Assembly (NCBI GenBank): GCA_015680685.1 | Contig: MNCI01001451.1 | Location: forward strand, 417,509-481,508 | From: Gnetum montanum | Lineage: Eukaryota > Streptophyta > Gnetopsida > Gnetales > Gnetaceae | Direction: 5' to 3' | DNA length: 64,000 nucleotides | Part shown: positions 21,180 to 33,469 of the stretch, in pieces | Layout: each line of letters opens with the position of its first letter | Numbering within the stretch: position 1 is the first letter of the stretch | Notes under the pieces: model-generated | Told to the model about the DNA's origin: nothing | Databases searched by the model: none | Seen by the model: only the letters and a program-made list of their open reading frames with translations | Translations under genes and position numbers: made by a program

Positions 21180-22527
21180 TAAAACACCACCAAGAAAATT
21201 CATGTTGTAACTTTTTGGCATTGTATCCTTCACCATTAAACTTGAGATTGGAATTTTATTGTAAAATGTGAGGTTTGTAGCCCAACTTTTTGGGGTTGAA
21301 AAATGTCTCATAATTTATAGCCTCACTTCCCAAGTGAAAAAAGTTATGTCATGTCTATATTTGATCTTTGGAAGGACAAAAATGCCTTGGGAACTTCCAA
21401 ATTTTGTGTTTTCATGGTTTTTATGTTGATCATAGCAAAAACTACACTGGAACGAACTACACCTAGTGTTCAAATTATTGGGTTTTCATTTTTTTTTGGC
21501 AAGGTTAGTGTGGTTCTAGCAAGGCCAATGAGGATACTACTTGCAACTAGTGTTGAATTTGTTGGGTTTATATTTTTCTAGCTAGACCAATGAGGATGAC
21601 ATAATTCCAATGTGGTTCTACAAGGACAACGTAGTTCCAATGATTCCAGTATGGTTCCACAAGGCCAACATAGTTCCAGCAAGACTAGTGTAGTTGGATG
21701 AAGCTAGCATAGTTGCCAAAGTCTGTTTACTATTTATGGTATCTAGCATAGTGTTTATGGCTTGGGTGCATTAAGACTTACCAGAAATGGATAACTATGC
21801 TAGAAATAATGGCTTGTCACACCTGCAAATTATATCAATCTATCAATAATCATGGTAGAAATTTGCAACCCCAAGCCAGCAACTGCATGACCTATAAATA
21901 AAAAACTTGAACACATTGAATAGGTTCTTCAGCTTTAGAACTTTTGCAGCCTTAAGCACTTGAACTTTCTAGCATTTTGAAATCTTTTAAGGAAAATTGA
22001 AAATTGGTTGACCATTAGAGACCCTCAGCATAGTTCCCAATACCATAAGGTCAAACATAGTTTCCACCATTATTACCTTCAATGTAGCAGATCCAAGTTG
22101 AGAACTAGCAAGGAGTTTTGGCGATTGAAGTTGGGAAGAGCTTGGATCATGAGGCTGATTGCAGAACACAACCTATTGGCTTCAACAGGCTTTAAGCTTA
22201 ATCCGAGCAACTCCTTGTGCATTTGGGCACATAATTTATACATATTTTGAACTTTATACTTTGAATATTCTATTATTTTCATAAAGTTTATAGTTCATTT
22301 ATTGTGCAAGTTCATTTCATGATTAATTTTTGTGTTTCCTTTTAAATTAGATCTGCATTTTTATTTAAATTTCTTACCCTTGTTAACACTTCCTAAGTCC
22401 ATAGATGATTGACAAGTCCATCCACGGTACCTTGGATCCTCTTTCTTGGAGGCCTTTGGGATCCAAGGTTAAACTGTTTTACTTGATACTTTTAGTTTTC
22501 CAGCAATAAAATTTTTCAAGTGTTATA
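21180..22527 (+). repeat. Element B 5' LTR, 1348 bp
   Basis: Aligns with 37874-38587 over both ends. The terminal TG has become TA. The segment from about 21540 to 22205 has no counterpart in the 3' LTR. Between 21430 and 21800 it holds a degenerate series of units of the form GTGGTTCTAGCAAGGCCAA. The LTR would carry promoter and polyadenylation signals. Confidence 0.88.
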
Positions 22528-22532
22528 ATTTT

Positions 22533-22549
22533 TGGTGCTAGAAGGAGGA
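22533..22549 (+). promoter_or_regulatory. Element B primer-binding site
   Basis: TGGTGCTAGAAGGAGGA lies five bases after the LTR end, the usual spot for minus-strand primer binding. I could not assign the tRNA with certainty; it is not the tRNA-Asp type used by A and C. Confidence 0.55.
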
Positions 22550-23860
22550 CCTCTACCCAAGCTCTTCTCCAAATATAATTTGCTCTTTCAAAACCAATTT
22601 TTTGCAACCTTAAATGTTTGAAACCATTTTAAAAATCTGTCAAGAAAAAGCAATGTTGCTGCTCATTTTTATGCAATCAATACCTAGCGTATTAATTGCA
22701 AGTGATTTGGGTGTTCCCACAATTTTCATAGTACTTTTTGAACTTCAAAAGGCTAGCATGGTTTCTTGCAAAAACTGTTACTTTTCCTTGTTGGAAAATT
22801 GCCTTTGGGTTTCTCAAAGGCTAGCATGGTTTTGCTTCAAAAATCCAACTTATTGTTGTAAAATTTTGTGAGAAAAGCTAGCATAGTCCTTCCCAAAATT
22901 TGAGCATAGTTTTGGAAAACCACACCCTTCACAACTACTTTTTGAAAACCAACACTCTTTTCCAAGGGGGAATATTCCTAGTGTAGCTTTTTTGGGTAGA
23001 ACAAACATTCATTGTTGCCCAGTGTAGTTTTGTTGGGCAAGACAAACATTTATTACTTACCTCTAGTGTAGTTCTTGTTGGAAAAGCTAGCATAGTTATT
23101 TTTTATAAATATTAAAATTGCTACATTTTATTAAGGGCAGTGCACACCACTACCATTGCAACGTGCAGTACACCTACAGTTGCAGTTCCAACCATTTTTC
23201 AGCTACAACCCTTTACACCTTGGGCAATTCCACTTGCTAGAATTTTTGTTTAATTAATTAAATTAATTAAACCAAAATTAATATAATTATCAATGTCTTT
23301 TAGCTAGTCAATAGTTTTTCCCATCAACTTGATAGACATGACATCCAACCAATATTCAGTGAGGGTCTATGACCTAAAAGGTCCAATGGTGGCTAAGCAT
23401 AGGCAATCGCTCAGATAGAGGGGTTGAAACCCAAATTTTAGCATAATAGATGAAAATTACTATAATTTCATTTAAGTCAAAATCCAAACCATCTTGCTTA
23501 TTCCATGTATAGAAGCTAAATCCAGACATGACTATTAGCTGATCCATCATAACAGGAAGGAGTACATTCCTTTCCCATACGATAAAATACCACTAAATGA
23601 TACTTACATGTGCATCTTATCTCAATTGATTGAGATGGATGAGCCAAGTGAAGAGTCAAGCTTAAGGGATCATCATGAAGACATGATGAATTTGAGGCTA
23701 AACTTGAACCTAACAACTTTCTAGGAAGCCACTTCCAACAGTCAGGCCCCCAAGCCATTGCATCCACTTAGGTCTCTTCTTCCTCTTTTGTAGGGTAAGT
23801 CCCTCAACCCTCATCTCTCCTTTATCCTATCATGTCTAGGCTAGCACCCATCATAGTGGT
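22550..23860 (+). other. Element B leader region, non-coding
   Basis: Long untranslated leader. From 22740 to 23110 it contains repeated GCTAGCATGGTTT and AGTGTAGTTTTGTTGG units related to those in the LTR. I see no coding signal. Confidence 0.6.
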
Positions 23861-23869
23861 CCACTAGGC

Positions 23870-25675
23870 ACAATCGATGATCCAAGAAACTCCTCTTTTC
23901 TCTTCTATGCCTTTCACCATGTAGCCTCGATCGACATGACCATTGCCTGTGGCCTTTACCAATGCTCATCCATTGTTCATTCTAGTGGGTTCCATAGTGG
24001 GACCTCAAGTAACCCAAGCATCACATACACCATTCATGCCCTTTGTCCCATAAGTACTAGCATAAACCTCCTTCTCATTGTTTTATCCCCCTGTGACAAT
24101 GATAACCCAACCTCTTCCCTCTATGCCACAATTGATTGTGAGGCCACAGGCCTCCTAATTTACATCGCAACCTTATGTACAAATGCCACAACTTGTGGGA
24201 ATGCCTCAAGGCTTGGATAAGGTATTCCAGATAATTCAAGACCGTATAGAAGAGTTACAAAAAATTAAAGCCTCAACTACACAAACAATTAAGATCATGG
24301 ACTTCTATCAAGATGATCCTATTAGTCTATTGTCCTAAGGATAACTCTTCCTCCAGGTATCCCCATATCCTAGTTTATGAACTATAATGATGAAGGTGAC
24401 TCCAATGATTACTTGATCATCATTCACTCTAGGTGCCTATTGCTATAGGCTTGGCCTCACACCATAATGAGAATCTTCCCTATGTCTCTTGTAGGGAAGA
24501 CCTTAGATTGGTATTGCACATTGGCCTGACAATCTATATCATCACTTGAAGACTTGACATCATAATTTATGAACCATTTCAAGTACAACTTGAAATCAAA
24601 TACCACCCTAGACCAATTGATGAAAATCAAATAGGGGTTCCTTAAATTGGTTTAGAAGTTCATCCAAACATGGAATGTTCTATTTTATGAGATTCCCAAA
24701 TCCATAGTTGAGATCCGCCTTCTAAATATCTTCAAGGGGGTTATCAATGCTTTTATCAAGTCTAGAATTTATTACCTAGAACCATGAATAATTAGTTAAG
24801 CCTTCTCATAGATCATGAACATAAAGAATGCTACCAAGGCTAGTCATGACCCCACCTATGTGGTGTACAAAAATCAACACATGCAAAAGAACAAGGAGAA
24901 GGGGAGGTAAAACCATGTAGTTGTGCCCAATGTGGCCAATGACAACAAAACTACTTAGGAACCTAAAACAAAACAACCCAAGGCCCCCACCACAACTAAC
25001 CAATCATCGACATTTAGGGCCTCTAGATTAAGAAACACAAGGCATAACTTTGAGAGGAAATATTGGTTAAAGTACACTAGGTTACCTTTGAAACCGTCCA
25101 AACTCCTTGATCAGTTGCTTAAGAGTGGGCACATCCAATACAAATAAATGATAGAGAATGCCTATAGAAGGCATGATATATTATGAAAAATCAAAAAGAA
25201 ACCCACTTTGGCAACCAAGGATGACCCACCCATATTGAAGTACTTTAAACTCAAACAATTTTTCTATTATCATTAGTTGCTAGGCCATGATACCGACTTC
25301 CACCTAGTGCTAAAGGATGACTTGCAGAAGATGATAGATAATAGAAAGCTAGTGCTTGATATCTCTAATCTAGTTAGGCCAAAAAACCAATCTATGTACG
25401 TCTATAAGGACCTATTGAATGATAACAATAGTTCATACACCATAGTAGCATTCAATGTGAGGATCAACTTGGGACCTACATGGGATCCATGCGTGATTTG
25501 GGTACCTCCTGGCAATGAAAAATGTCCTTCAAGTTTGTCTTATTCAAGGACCCCTTATGTTGTAAGAATACCATCCCCAACAGTTCCCAAGAAACCCTTT
25601 GTGATTAGAGTGACCCTTATGCTACAACCAAACCTGCAACTACAATTGAACAACATCCTCCTATGGTGACTAATG
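23870..25675 (+). pseudogene. Element B gag pseudogene
   Basis: The N-terminal Pro/Met-rich region ends in LDKVFQIIQDRIEELQKIKAST (about 24210-24280). The core reads RIFPMSLVGKTLDWYCTLA, then SISSLEDLTS and FMNHFKYN, the retrotransposon gag fold signature. The C-terminal part, 25262-25400, reads HQLLGHDTDFHLVLKDDLQK, the knuckle-adjacent H-x-x-L-G-H-D-T block of Tat-type gag. Frameshifts near 24340 and several TAG codons break it. Confidence 0.78.
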
Positions 25676-26359
25676 TAATGACTTCTTCATAGACCAATCA
25701 TAATAAATCACCAACTAAACAACATAAGAAATTTACACCAAAGCCTAAAACCAAGGAAAATAAGTAGGCCAAGGTATGAAAGGAGGTGGGCCTACCAAAG
25801 ACTACTCTATCTCATCAATCCCCATGAACTCTACTGCTCAAGCTGCTTCAACTAGTTAACCAAGGAAGGACCCCAAGCCACAAGGGAAGTAGAAAGAGGC
25901 CAAACTACAACTACTAAAACATGAAGTTCACATCCTAGGGCACATGGAGGAAGCCAAAGTCAATAAGAACAAGAAGCCAACAACCAATGACAAAGACTTT
26001 CTCAATGCTATGGAATAGGTTAAGCACTCTTTGAAATAGAAGAATACTTCCCTTAGCTTGTATGACGTGGTAATGACTTCTATTTCTCATCATGAGGTCC
26101 TAATAAAAATTTTGACTTTAATTACCATCAGCGAGGACATCCTCACTAGTGAAAAGTCCATTCACATAGTGATGGTACCACCTTTACCAAGGGAAGAAAT
26201 GAAGTCAATAGCCCTAGTGTTTTATGATAGCAAGATCAAAACTAATCTCTAGGATGGAAAGGCAATGAACGCCCCTCTATTCATAACAATAAGCATGGGA
26301 CAGATGATAGGGCAACCACCAATGTTATATCTTGCAACATTGTTGAACATTTGGATTGA

Positions 26360-26900
26360 ATAGAACACATGCAGCACACCTCTACTTTCACTCTCAAATT
26401 CTTTAATAGATCTCAAGTTGTAGTGAAAGGTTCAATCTCCTTGGAATTCATAGTGGGGAAATAATTCCCAATAACATCTAATTTCTTGATGATGGAAGAG
26501 AGAACAAGATTCAATCTCATCCTAGGAAGGGTTGGGATAGCTCAGTTATGAACTATTTTCTCATCCATCCACCAAGAAATTCACCTGCCTTATAAGGAAG
26601 GTGAAATAATTATTCATGAGGACAATGTGGTTTCCTTGGCAATCAAAAATGTTCACATAGATCAAGGTTCCAAAGTGGAGTTTTAGGAAGAAACTCCTAT
26701 TGTCAATGATGAAGTCAAGAACCCTGGTAGAGCAAAAGTGGCCAAAATTGACAATGATGGGACCATGGATGCAGCATGGGAAGAGCTTCCCTTTAGTGTG
26801 GATAGTGAGGGAAATAGAGAATACAAGATCATGTAATGTAGACCATACACCTTTCCTAATTTTTTGAAGATTAGGAAACACTTGCATTGTTGACATATGT
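26360..26900 (+). pseudogene. Element B protease region
   Basis: One frame reads SQVVVKGSISLEFIVG, FLMMEERTRFNLILGRVGIA and IHQEIHLPYKEGEIIIHEDN. These match the C-terminal half of Tat-type retropepsin, including the I-L-G-R flap-side motif. The catalytic D-T-G lies upstream and is not clearly readable. The frame runs on to 26836 as an acidic linker (VDSEGNREYKIM). Confidence 0.65.
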
Positions 26901-26939
26901 TTCCTATTCACTTATCCCTATGCCCATAGTTGTGTAGCC

Positions 26940-27180
26940 TTCACTTTTGTTTTCTTAGCCTAGTTTAACCATTATTTACATGTATCATTTTGCCTTGCAT
27001 TAATTTACCTTGTTTTAGCTTTATTTCACACATACCCTATAGTTTATCCTTATTTACAATTCACCTTTTTATGTCCTATCTATTCTTAAACATAAAACAT
27101 AAAATATACCGTAAAAATTTTAAAACTTAAAAAATCTGTATTTTTTTTTAAAGTAAAACTTGTAAAAAATTTCTTTTGAC
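26940..27180 (+). other. AT-rich spacer in element B
   Basis: No coding or structural feature recognised between the protease region and the minisatellite. Confidence 0.6.
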
Positions 27181-27590
27181 GCATGGCTTGTCATGGCCTA
27201 AAACTGGCAAAAACATGCATGGCCTAAAATTGGCAAAAACATGCATGGCTTGCTATGGCCTAAAACTGGCAATGCATGACCTGCTAAGGCCTGAAACTAG
27301 CAAAGTGATGACCTGCTAAGACCTAAAACTAGAAAAATTATGGTCCATCATGGCCTAAAACTAGCAACTTGCATAGCCTACTAAGGCCTAAAAATAACAT
27401 GATTATGGCTTGCCATGCCCTAAAATTGGCAATGTGTACAACTTGTTAAGGCCTAAAACTAGCAAAACTATGGCCCACCATGGAAAATTGGCAACATGCA
27501 TGGCCTGCTACGACCTAAAACTAGCAATGCATCGCTTGCCAAGGCCTTAAACTGATGGCCTACCAAAGCGTAAAACTGATAACATTTTTA
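27181..27590 (+). repeat. Minisatellite of about 31-bp units, about 13 copies
   Basis: Degenerate head-to-tail units on the plan GCATGGCCTGCTATGGCC followed by TAAAACTGGCAA, 26-36 bp each. Isolated unit-like copies recur at about 31955 and 32572, inside the same element. Minisatellites within untranslated parts are known for Tat/Ogre-type gypsy elements. Confidence 0.88.
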
Positions 27591-27780
27591 TGACTTGTTT
27601 ATAGCCATTACACCCTATTTCACATTTTATTTTCCTAGTTAATTTGCATTTCACTTTCCCAAATTATTGCATTATAATTGTATGTTTTAACCAACGTAAC
27701 CTCATAACATGAACAAAATGTAAAATGCATAAGATGCATAAAACTAGAAATGCTAGAACATATAAGCAAAATTAAAGTTT

Positions 27781-27798
27781 TAATAATAATAATAATAA
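27781..27798 (+). repeat. AAT microsatellite
   Basis: Short TAATAATAATAATAATAA run at the edge of the antisense unit. Confidence 0.8.
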
Positions 27799-28012
27799 CC
27801 AAAATGTCCATAACCCATAGCCATATTTACATTTGTGACAAAAGTTCAAATGACATATAAAACAAAGAGTCCAATAGCCATGGCTACACTGTGTAGCAAT
27901 AACATAAGAAAAAATAATGAATAGTCTCATAACAACCAGTGGCTAGGAATAGCCACAATACCATAACATCATCAACAACAAAATAACCAAAGGCATGATC
28001 AAACTAGTAGGA

Positions 28013-30640
28013 CTAAGGTCCAACTGGAAGATGAGAAGGGTCATCACTAACATCTTGGCCATTAGGGCCACTACCATCACTTGAGCCTGTAATAAAAAAA
28101 TAAATTATATAAAAAAAAGCAAACATGATTAGTAACCTATGTAGTTTAAAACATAACAAAAATGATATAAACTAAAATCATACGACACAAAAATATATTA
28201 GACATAACCAATTAAAATAAAACCTATAGCCATATTGATAAAACCAGCCAAACAATTAAAGCCTAGACAATCTAAAAACTATATAACTAGAAAACGATGA
28301 CATCAAAACAAAATAAAAATAAGAATTCTTACTTTGCTTACTAGGCAAAGGCATTGTGGGGATCCTAAGGGGTATATGTGTTTGTGCACTCAAATTGGGG
28401 ATACCCCACCAACTATGATCTATCCCATTAGCTAAGAACTTGCAATAAGCCTAAGAGTAGCATGAAGTATATCTACCAAAGTCATCCTTGAGCTACTCCA
28501 TCACTATGAGCATCACTACTTGGCTTTTGGCAATGACCTCTATTGCTATGTGGGCCAAAGGTAAGAGTTGGTCACTCTTGATCAACCCTTGGTCATCTAC
28601 CTTATACCTATAAGCATGCCAACCCAAACAAAAATTGTTAAACCAAAGTGGCCTAATGAAACCAATAGGTAAACTGTAAGACTTAAAATTACACTTACCC
28701 TTCCAAATGGTAGATAGTGCTAGGAGGATTTTGGAACAAGGTGTGGACGTAGTGATCAACTAGTAACATATTATTGGCATTGTGCTAGATAAACTCAGGC
28801 ATGTCCCAGATTTTGGATAACTTATGTATGTCTCTGGTGTATATGTTATTGAATTGGTCATCCTCCACGTGGGTGTTAGGGTAATCAACTATGAACTTGA
28901 TGATCAAGCTAGCGAAGTGAGGTAATAGAGTCTCCACAATAATGGCCACTATGTCCAATGCCAAGTGTGACCATACCATCACATTGAAGTTCTATAGCAG
29001 AAAGGGTAGAAACTCCTTGGTTCCTAGCCTAAACCAAAGAAATTTGGGATCCAACACCATTTCAGTAGGTGGGGTGTTGTGTCTTGATGTGTGGATGCAA
29101 TACAATAGGCCAACCAACTTAATCACCACCAAGATAGGCTTCAAGAAGACCCTACACAATCCAACGATAACAATTACAACCTTATATGACCATAACTAAA
29201 TTTAACAACCATTAAAAAAATTATAGGCATAGTGTCAACATTTTTACACAAGACAAAACAACAAAATTCATAGTTTCTCAACCATTAAAACCAAAAGAAA
29301 ATTTAACCAAAAAATTTAAGAAAAACCTAAATAGCCTATTTACACAAATAGTGGAAATACACATAAAATTACACAAATTTTATGCAAAAAATGTAAAAAA
29401 ATATGGAAACTAGCCTACACTAAAATTTAACCCACTACAATAGTTACAACATTCCAACTTGGATTTGATGAGGTTTTGATTAGAAATCCTAGTTTACAGT
29501 TGTAGTACAACTCTAGGAAAGCTAGAGAAAAAATTTCAAAAAACTCAAAAGAATATTGGAAATCAACACACAACAAGTAAATAACTAGTAGAGGCTTAAA
29601 ATATTCATAGTAAAATTCTAGGAATAGACTAATGAAGCTTGTACAAGATTGAAAGGTTTACAGTTTCAACAATTGAAACTTTAATTGTACAAGGGAATTT
29701 ACATGCATTAGAAAATGATAAAAATTTTGCTAACAAATTTTTTCTAAGACTACGTATTACACATACATGAAATTCAACAACAATTTGTCATCAATGTTAC
29801 AATTGTATGCCTAGGAAAAATTTACATGATGACCTAAAATAATGACAAAATTTTACAAAAGCACTGGAAAAATATTAATTTTTTTTTTAAAATTCCAAAA
29901 TAGATGCCAAACCCTCACACATAGCCCTAAGTATCCCCAAGAAGCTAGGAAGTTGGCAAAAATATTTCTTCCAAGTGTCAACACTAAGTTTTAGAGGGGT
30001 AAAACAATAATAAAAAAAAAAAACTACATGCACTAACTTACGGAAAAATTCATAGAAAATTAACCATAAGTCTAAAATCAATGATTCAACCACTAGTTTA
30101 ACTAGAAAACAACAAAAAATAACTTCACTACCTCAAAAACCAAAAATTCTATGCCATTTTCTTGTAAAAAAAGAAAAAGAAAATAGAAAAGTCGTGTTAC
30201 TTTTTCATAGAAAACAAAAGAAAAGGCATAGACCAAACAAAAAAAAAACTTCATAACTTAATATACACTTGCCCTATGACCAAAATAATGTAGTGAATAC
30301 TTGGCCATAATCCATTTACAATGTTTAAACCATTTAGAACCAAAATCCATCCACCGTACAAGCCTAACTAAGATAAAATGCCTAGGTTCTAGGCTACAAA
30401 TGCATAAAAATGACCATGAAAGGGGTACCTAGCAGTCATTGTGGATGATCCTTCTTCAAGAAGAGGCCATGGCAGGTTGGAGAGTCCCTTGGCTATAGCA
30501 TCTACCTCTTCTAGGGCTAGGTTTTTTTCTTGTAGATGCTCTTCACTTGAACATCTTGGACAAACAATGACAAAAATTTGCAATTCTCCTTTACCCTCCT
30601 TGCAACTGCACTGCTTCTTGGTGAGTTTTCGCCAAACCAA
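28013..30640 (-). pseudogene. Antisense multi-exon gene-like unit inside element B, function unknown
   Basis: Minus-strand exons I can support: 30640-30429 (ATG; KEGKGELQIFVIVCPRCSS, then LALEEVDAIAKGL; donor GTAC), 29151-28699 (DPKFLWFRLGTKEFLPFLL and FASLIIKFIVDYPNTHVEDD), 28652-28333 (PLWFNNFCLGWHAYRYKVDD, SWWGIPNL) and 28086-28013 (SSDGSGPNGQDVSDD...VGP, TAG). Introns 28698-28653 (46 nt; GTAAGT...TTAG) and 28332-28087 (246 nt; GTAAGA...TTACAG) both restore frame. A further possible exon lies at about 30000-29887. Four in-frame TAGs sit where Gln would fit. I recognise no domain. Extra ORFs, some antisense, have been described in Tat-type elements; this may be one. A captured host gene is the alternative. 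Confidence 0.55.
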
Positions 30641-30899
30641 GCTGAGGATGAATGGGATTGAAGTAAAAATTGATGAGAAAGATTTGATTCCAAGAGTTGC
30701 CTATTGGAGATGAGCTAGAAAAATTGATTTCAATAAAATTGTAATGTGAAAAGTACTCCAAACTTATGTATTGGAAATCTAAACACCCTACCCAAAACAC
30801 CCATATAACTCCCACATGACTCCATGTTTACAATTGGAAAGTGGGAACTACATTGGGTTAGTGGAAAAAATTAATGTATAATAACAATTTAAATTTGGA

Positions 30900-32560
30900 T
30901 GGGCCCCACTAGGTGCCTCCTAAATACACCAATAAAAATTTTCATACACTAGGATTTAGGCATTTCAACAAGAACTACATTGGGATTAATTTCCAAATAA
31001 GCCTGGAATGGGTTCCAAGCTTCAACCACTATCAAAACACACCTCCTAGCCATCCATCCATAACATGTTAAAGCCAGTAAATCCTCATTCTAAAATTGGA
31101 AATTGTATGTTGATGTTAGAAGGTCCCAAGCATCAAGGAAAGTCAAACCTCATAGCAAAATAAGCTATTTTAAGCTTTTAATTGATACCAAAATGATCAC
31201 ACAAGTTCCAAACCTTAGCTAGAGCCTTTGGAAGCTCCAAAACCTTCTAGAAATTGTTGAAAATGTTAAAAATCATTGATTTTGGAGGAACTACAATGAA
31301 GGGCATTAGAACTAAGCTAGCCAACATAGTTCTAGTGTAGTTTGCTAAGGTTTGGCTATCAAATGGATCAAAAAATCTTCAAAGTGATACATCCTAACCT
31401 TTACACCTCCCTAGAATCTCTAGTAATTTTGAAATGCCAAAGAACAAGACAAAGACAAGACAAAACTCATTTGAACCTTGAAATTACACTTGGGAATCCT
31501 AGAACTACATTGGCCAGTGTAGTCCTAGTGTATTTCCTATATGAAAAGCAAATAATAGGCAATTAACATGTCATATTAACCTCCAAATGCATCATCTTAA
31601 CCTAAAATCTACTGGAGCCTTTAGAGATTAGCAAATCCTAGAAACTAAGTTGAAAATAGCCAGAATTCATCATCTTCTCCATAATCACATTAGGGCTATG
31701 TTGGCTAATGTAGTGTAAGGGGGATGGCCATGTCAAGACATGAACAAGCTTTATAATCAATAATTTTAGGCCTAAACCCTAACCATGGACATTGGTAACC
31801 TTGGGAACCTAAAAACTTGGTTGATTGACCATCAAAACTAAGAAAAAGCTAAGATTCATATGCAACTACATTGGCGTAGATCAAAACTACATTAGCTAGC
31901 ATAGTTCCAACACAGTTCTGGTTCCAAGGATAGTTTACTTTCATCATAGCATTCGCAATGGCCTAAAACTTAACTGGGAAAGCGTAGAGCTAGCTACTAT
32001 TTGACGTTGTTTTAACTATGAAAAGATCAAGTTTTATCAAACAACACTAGGACCACCCTGAACTATGCTGGCCAATGTAGTTCTAGGATTCAAGGGTCCA
32101 AAATTCACTTTCAATTACTTGTTTTATCCTTGGAGTGATAGGTTTACAACCTTCATGTCCCTACACTACCCTAGGAAGCTGATGGAACACAAATTTCAAT
32201 CTTGAGACATCACAATCAAATTTTCCCATGTAATTATGCTGGAACCATGTTGGCTAGTGTAGTCTCTAGTCCTTAATAATATTTGGGGCTTCTAGAGGAT
32301 CAAAATAATGACAAAGTTGACCAATCTTCACTTCCAATCCATTGCATTATCTACTTAGACCACTAGAATCCCAAAACTGGTCATAAAAAATCTTGAAACT
32401 CATATTTTACCAAGAACTATGCTAGGGCTTACTAGAACCAAACTGGTCAGTGTAGTTCTAATGTTGCTCTAGTGTAGTTCCAAAAAGGGATCTTATTTTT
32501 TTCTTCAAATTGAATTAAGATGACCTTTGCAAGTGTCTAAACTTCCTCATCAACCTTGTA
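30900..32560 (+). repeat. About 190-bp degenerate tandem repeats in element B
   Basis: A motif of the form GAACTACATTGGC followed by AGTGTAGTTCTAG recurs near 30970, 31295, 31500, 31690, 31865, 32058, 32240 and 32410, mostly 175-210 bp apart. Intervening sequence is weakly similar (GGATCAAAA...CCTAACC). The same GTAGTTCTAG-type motif fills the LTR at 21430-21800, so LTR and interior share repeat material. Confidence 0.65.
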
Positions 32561-32589
32561 GCCTTTCACCATGGCCTGCTAAGGTCTAA

Positions 32590-33200
32590 AACTAACAAAA
32601 TGTGATCCTAATTAACCAATATTAACCATGTTTTATCACATGTTATCCACCTTGACTGGTTTAGCCTTGTTTCATTGTGTTTTGACTAGTTTTGACCATG
32701 CTATACACTATTGACCTTCATTGTCATATAATTTGGTGTTATTAGGCTTCATTATTAGCATTTTCATATCATTTGGCCTTGTTACACCACATGTTTCTAT
32801 CATTTGGCACCATTTGACCCTTAGTTGACTTAATTTGACATTAGTTCATGTCATTGGATAGTAGCATGGCATTGTTCAATCTTGCTTGAGGTCATTTGAT
32901 GGGGATTCAACCCTCATTTGATCTCATTCCATGTCATTTTGCCTTTATTTCACCTTGTTCACCTTATCTCATCTCTTATGACCTTTGTTTATCATGTTTT
33001 GACCTTATTTAACATCATTGGATGAAGTTCAAACATCGTTTGGCCTTCATTTGATCTCATTCAACCATCATTTGGCCTTCATTTGATCTTGTGTTACATC
33101 ATTTAGCATTTGTTTCATCTTATTTGTCTTAACATGCCTCTTAAAACTTTGGTTGTCTTAGCTTTAACCTTGTTTGATCACTAATGTAATTTTCTTTGAC
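32590..33200 (+). repeat. Short-period CATTTGACCTT repeats
   Basis: Dense, irregular repetition of CATTTGGCCTTCATTTGATC-like words, roughly 20-30 bp apart, just before the RT coding part. A perfect doublet of CATTTGGCCTTCATTTGATC occurs at about 33030-33090. No coding signal. Confidence 0.7.
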
Positions 33201-33469
33201 CCATCTATGCATTATCATGAAAGAACATTTTTGAGATTATTTTCTCATTTTATCACATAGGTGATGCTTGATGTGCTTATGGTTGATTTGCAGAATTGGA
33301 GTATGGATACCTAGATGTAGTTTAGTCTATCTCTTAGCCTAAGTGGACCTCATGGTAAGGTTGAATGATTCATTGACCTCAATTACTTAGATCTTGAGCC
33401 TAAGAGCCTAATCAACCACATATCCTCTATAGAAAAGCCTCTCAAATGGCCTAAAAACCTAGTTAAAAC

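Noticed and set aside
27181-27590. CRISPR-like array
   Set aside because: Units abut without unique spacers, diverge from each other, and the DNA is plant nuclear.
28493-28759. Unspliced reading of the antisense exon through 28653-28698
   Set aside because: It is open, but it breaks the frame shared with the strong upstream block at 29151-28699; the spliced reading keeps both. Kept as an alternative, not as the main call.
32590-33200. Coding linker before RT
   Set aside because: Short-period repeats without sustained similarity in any frame; the readable pol starts only near 33470.
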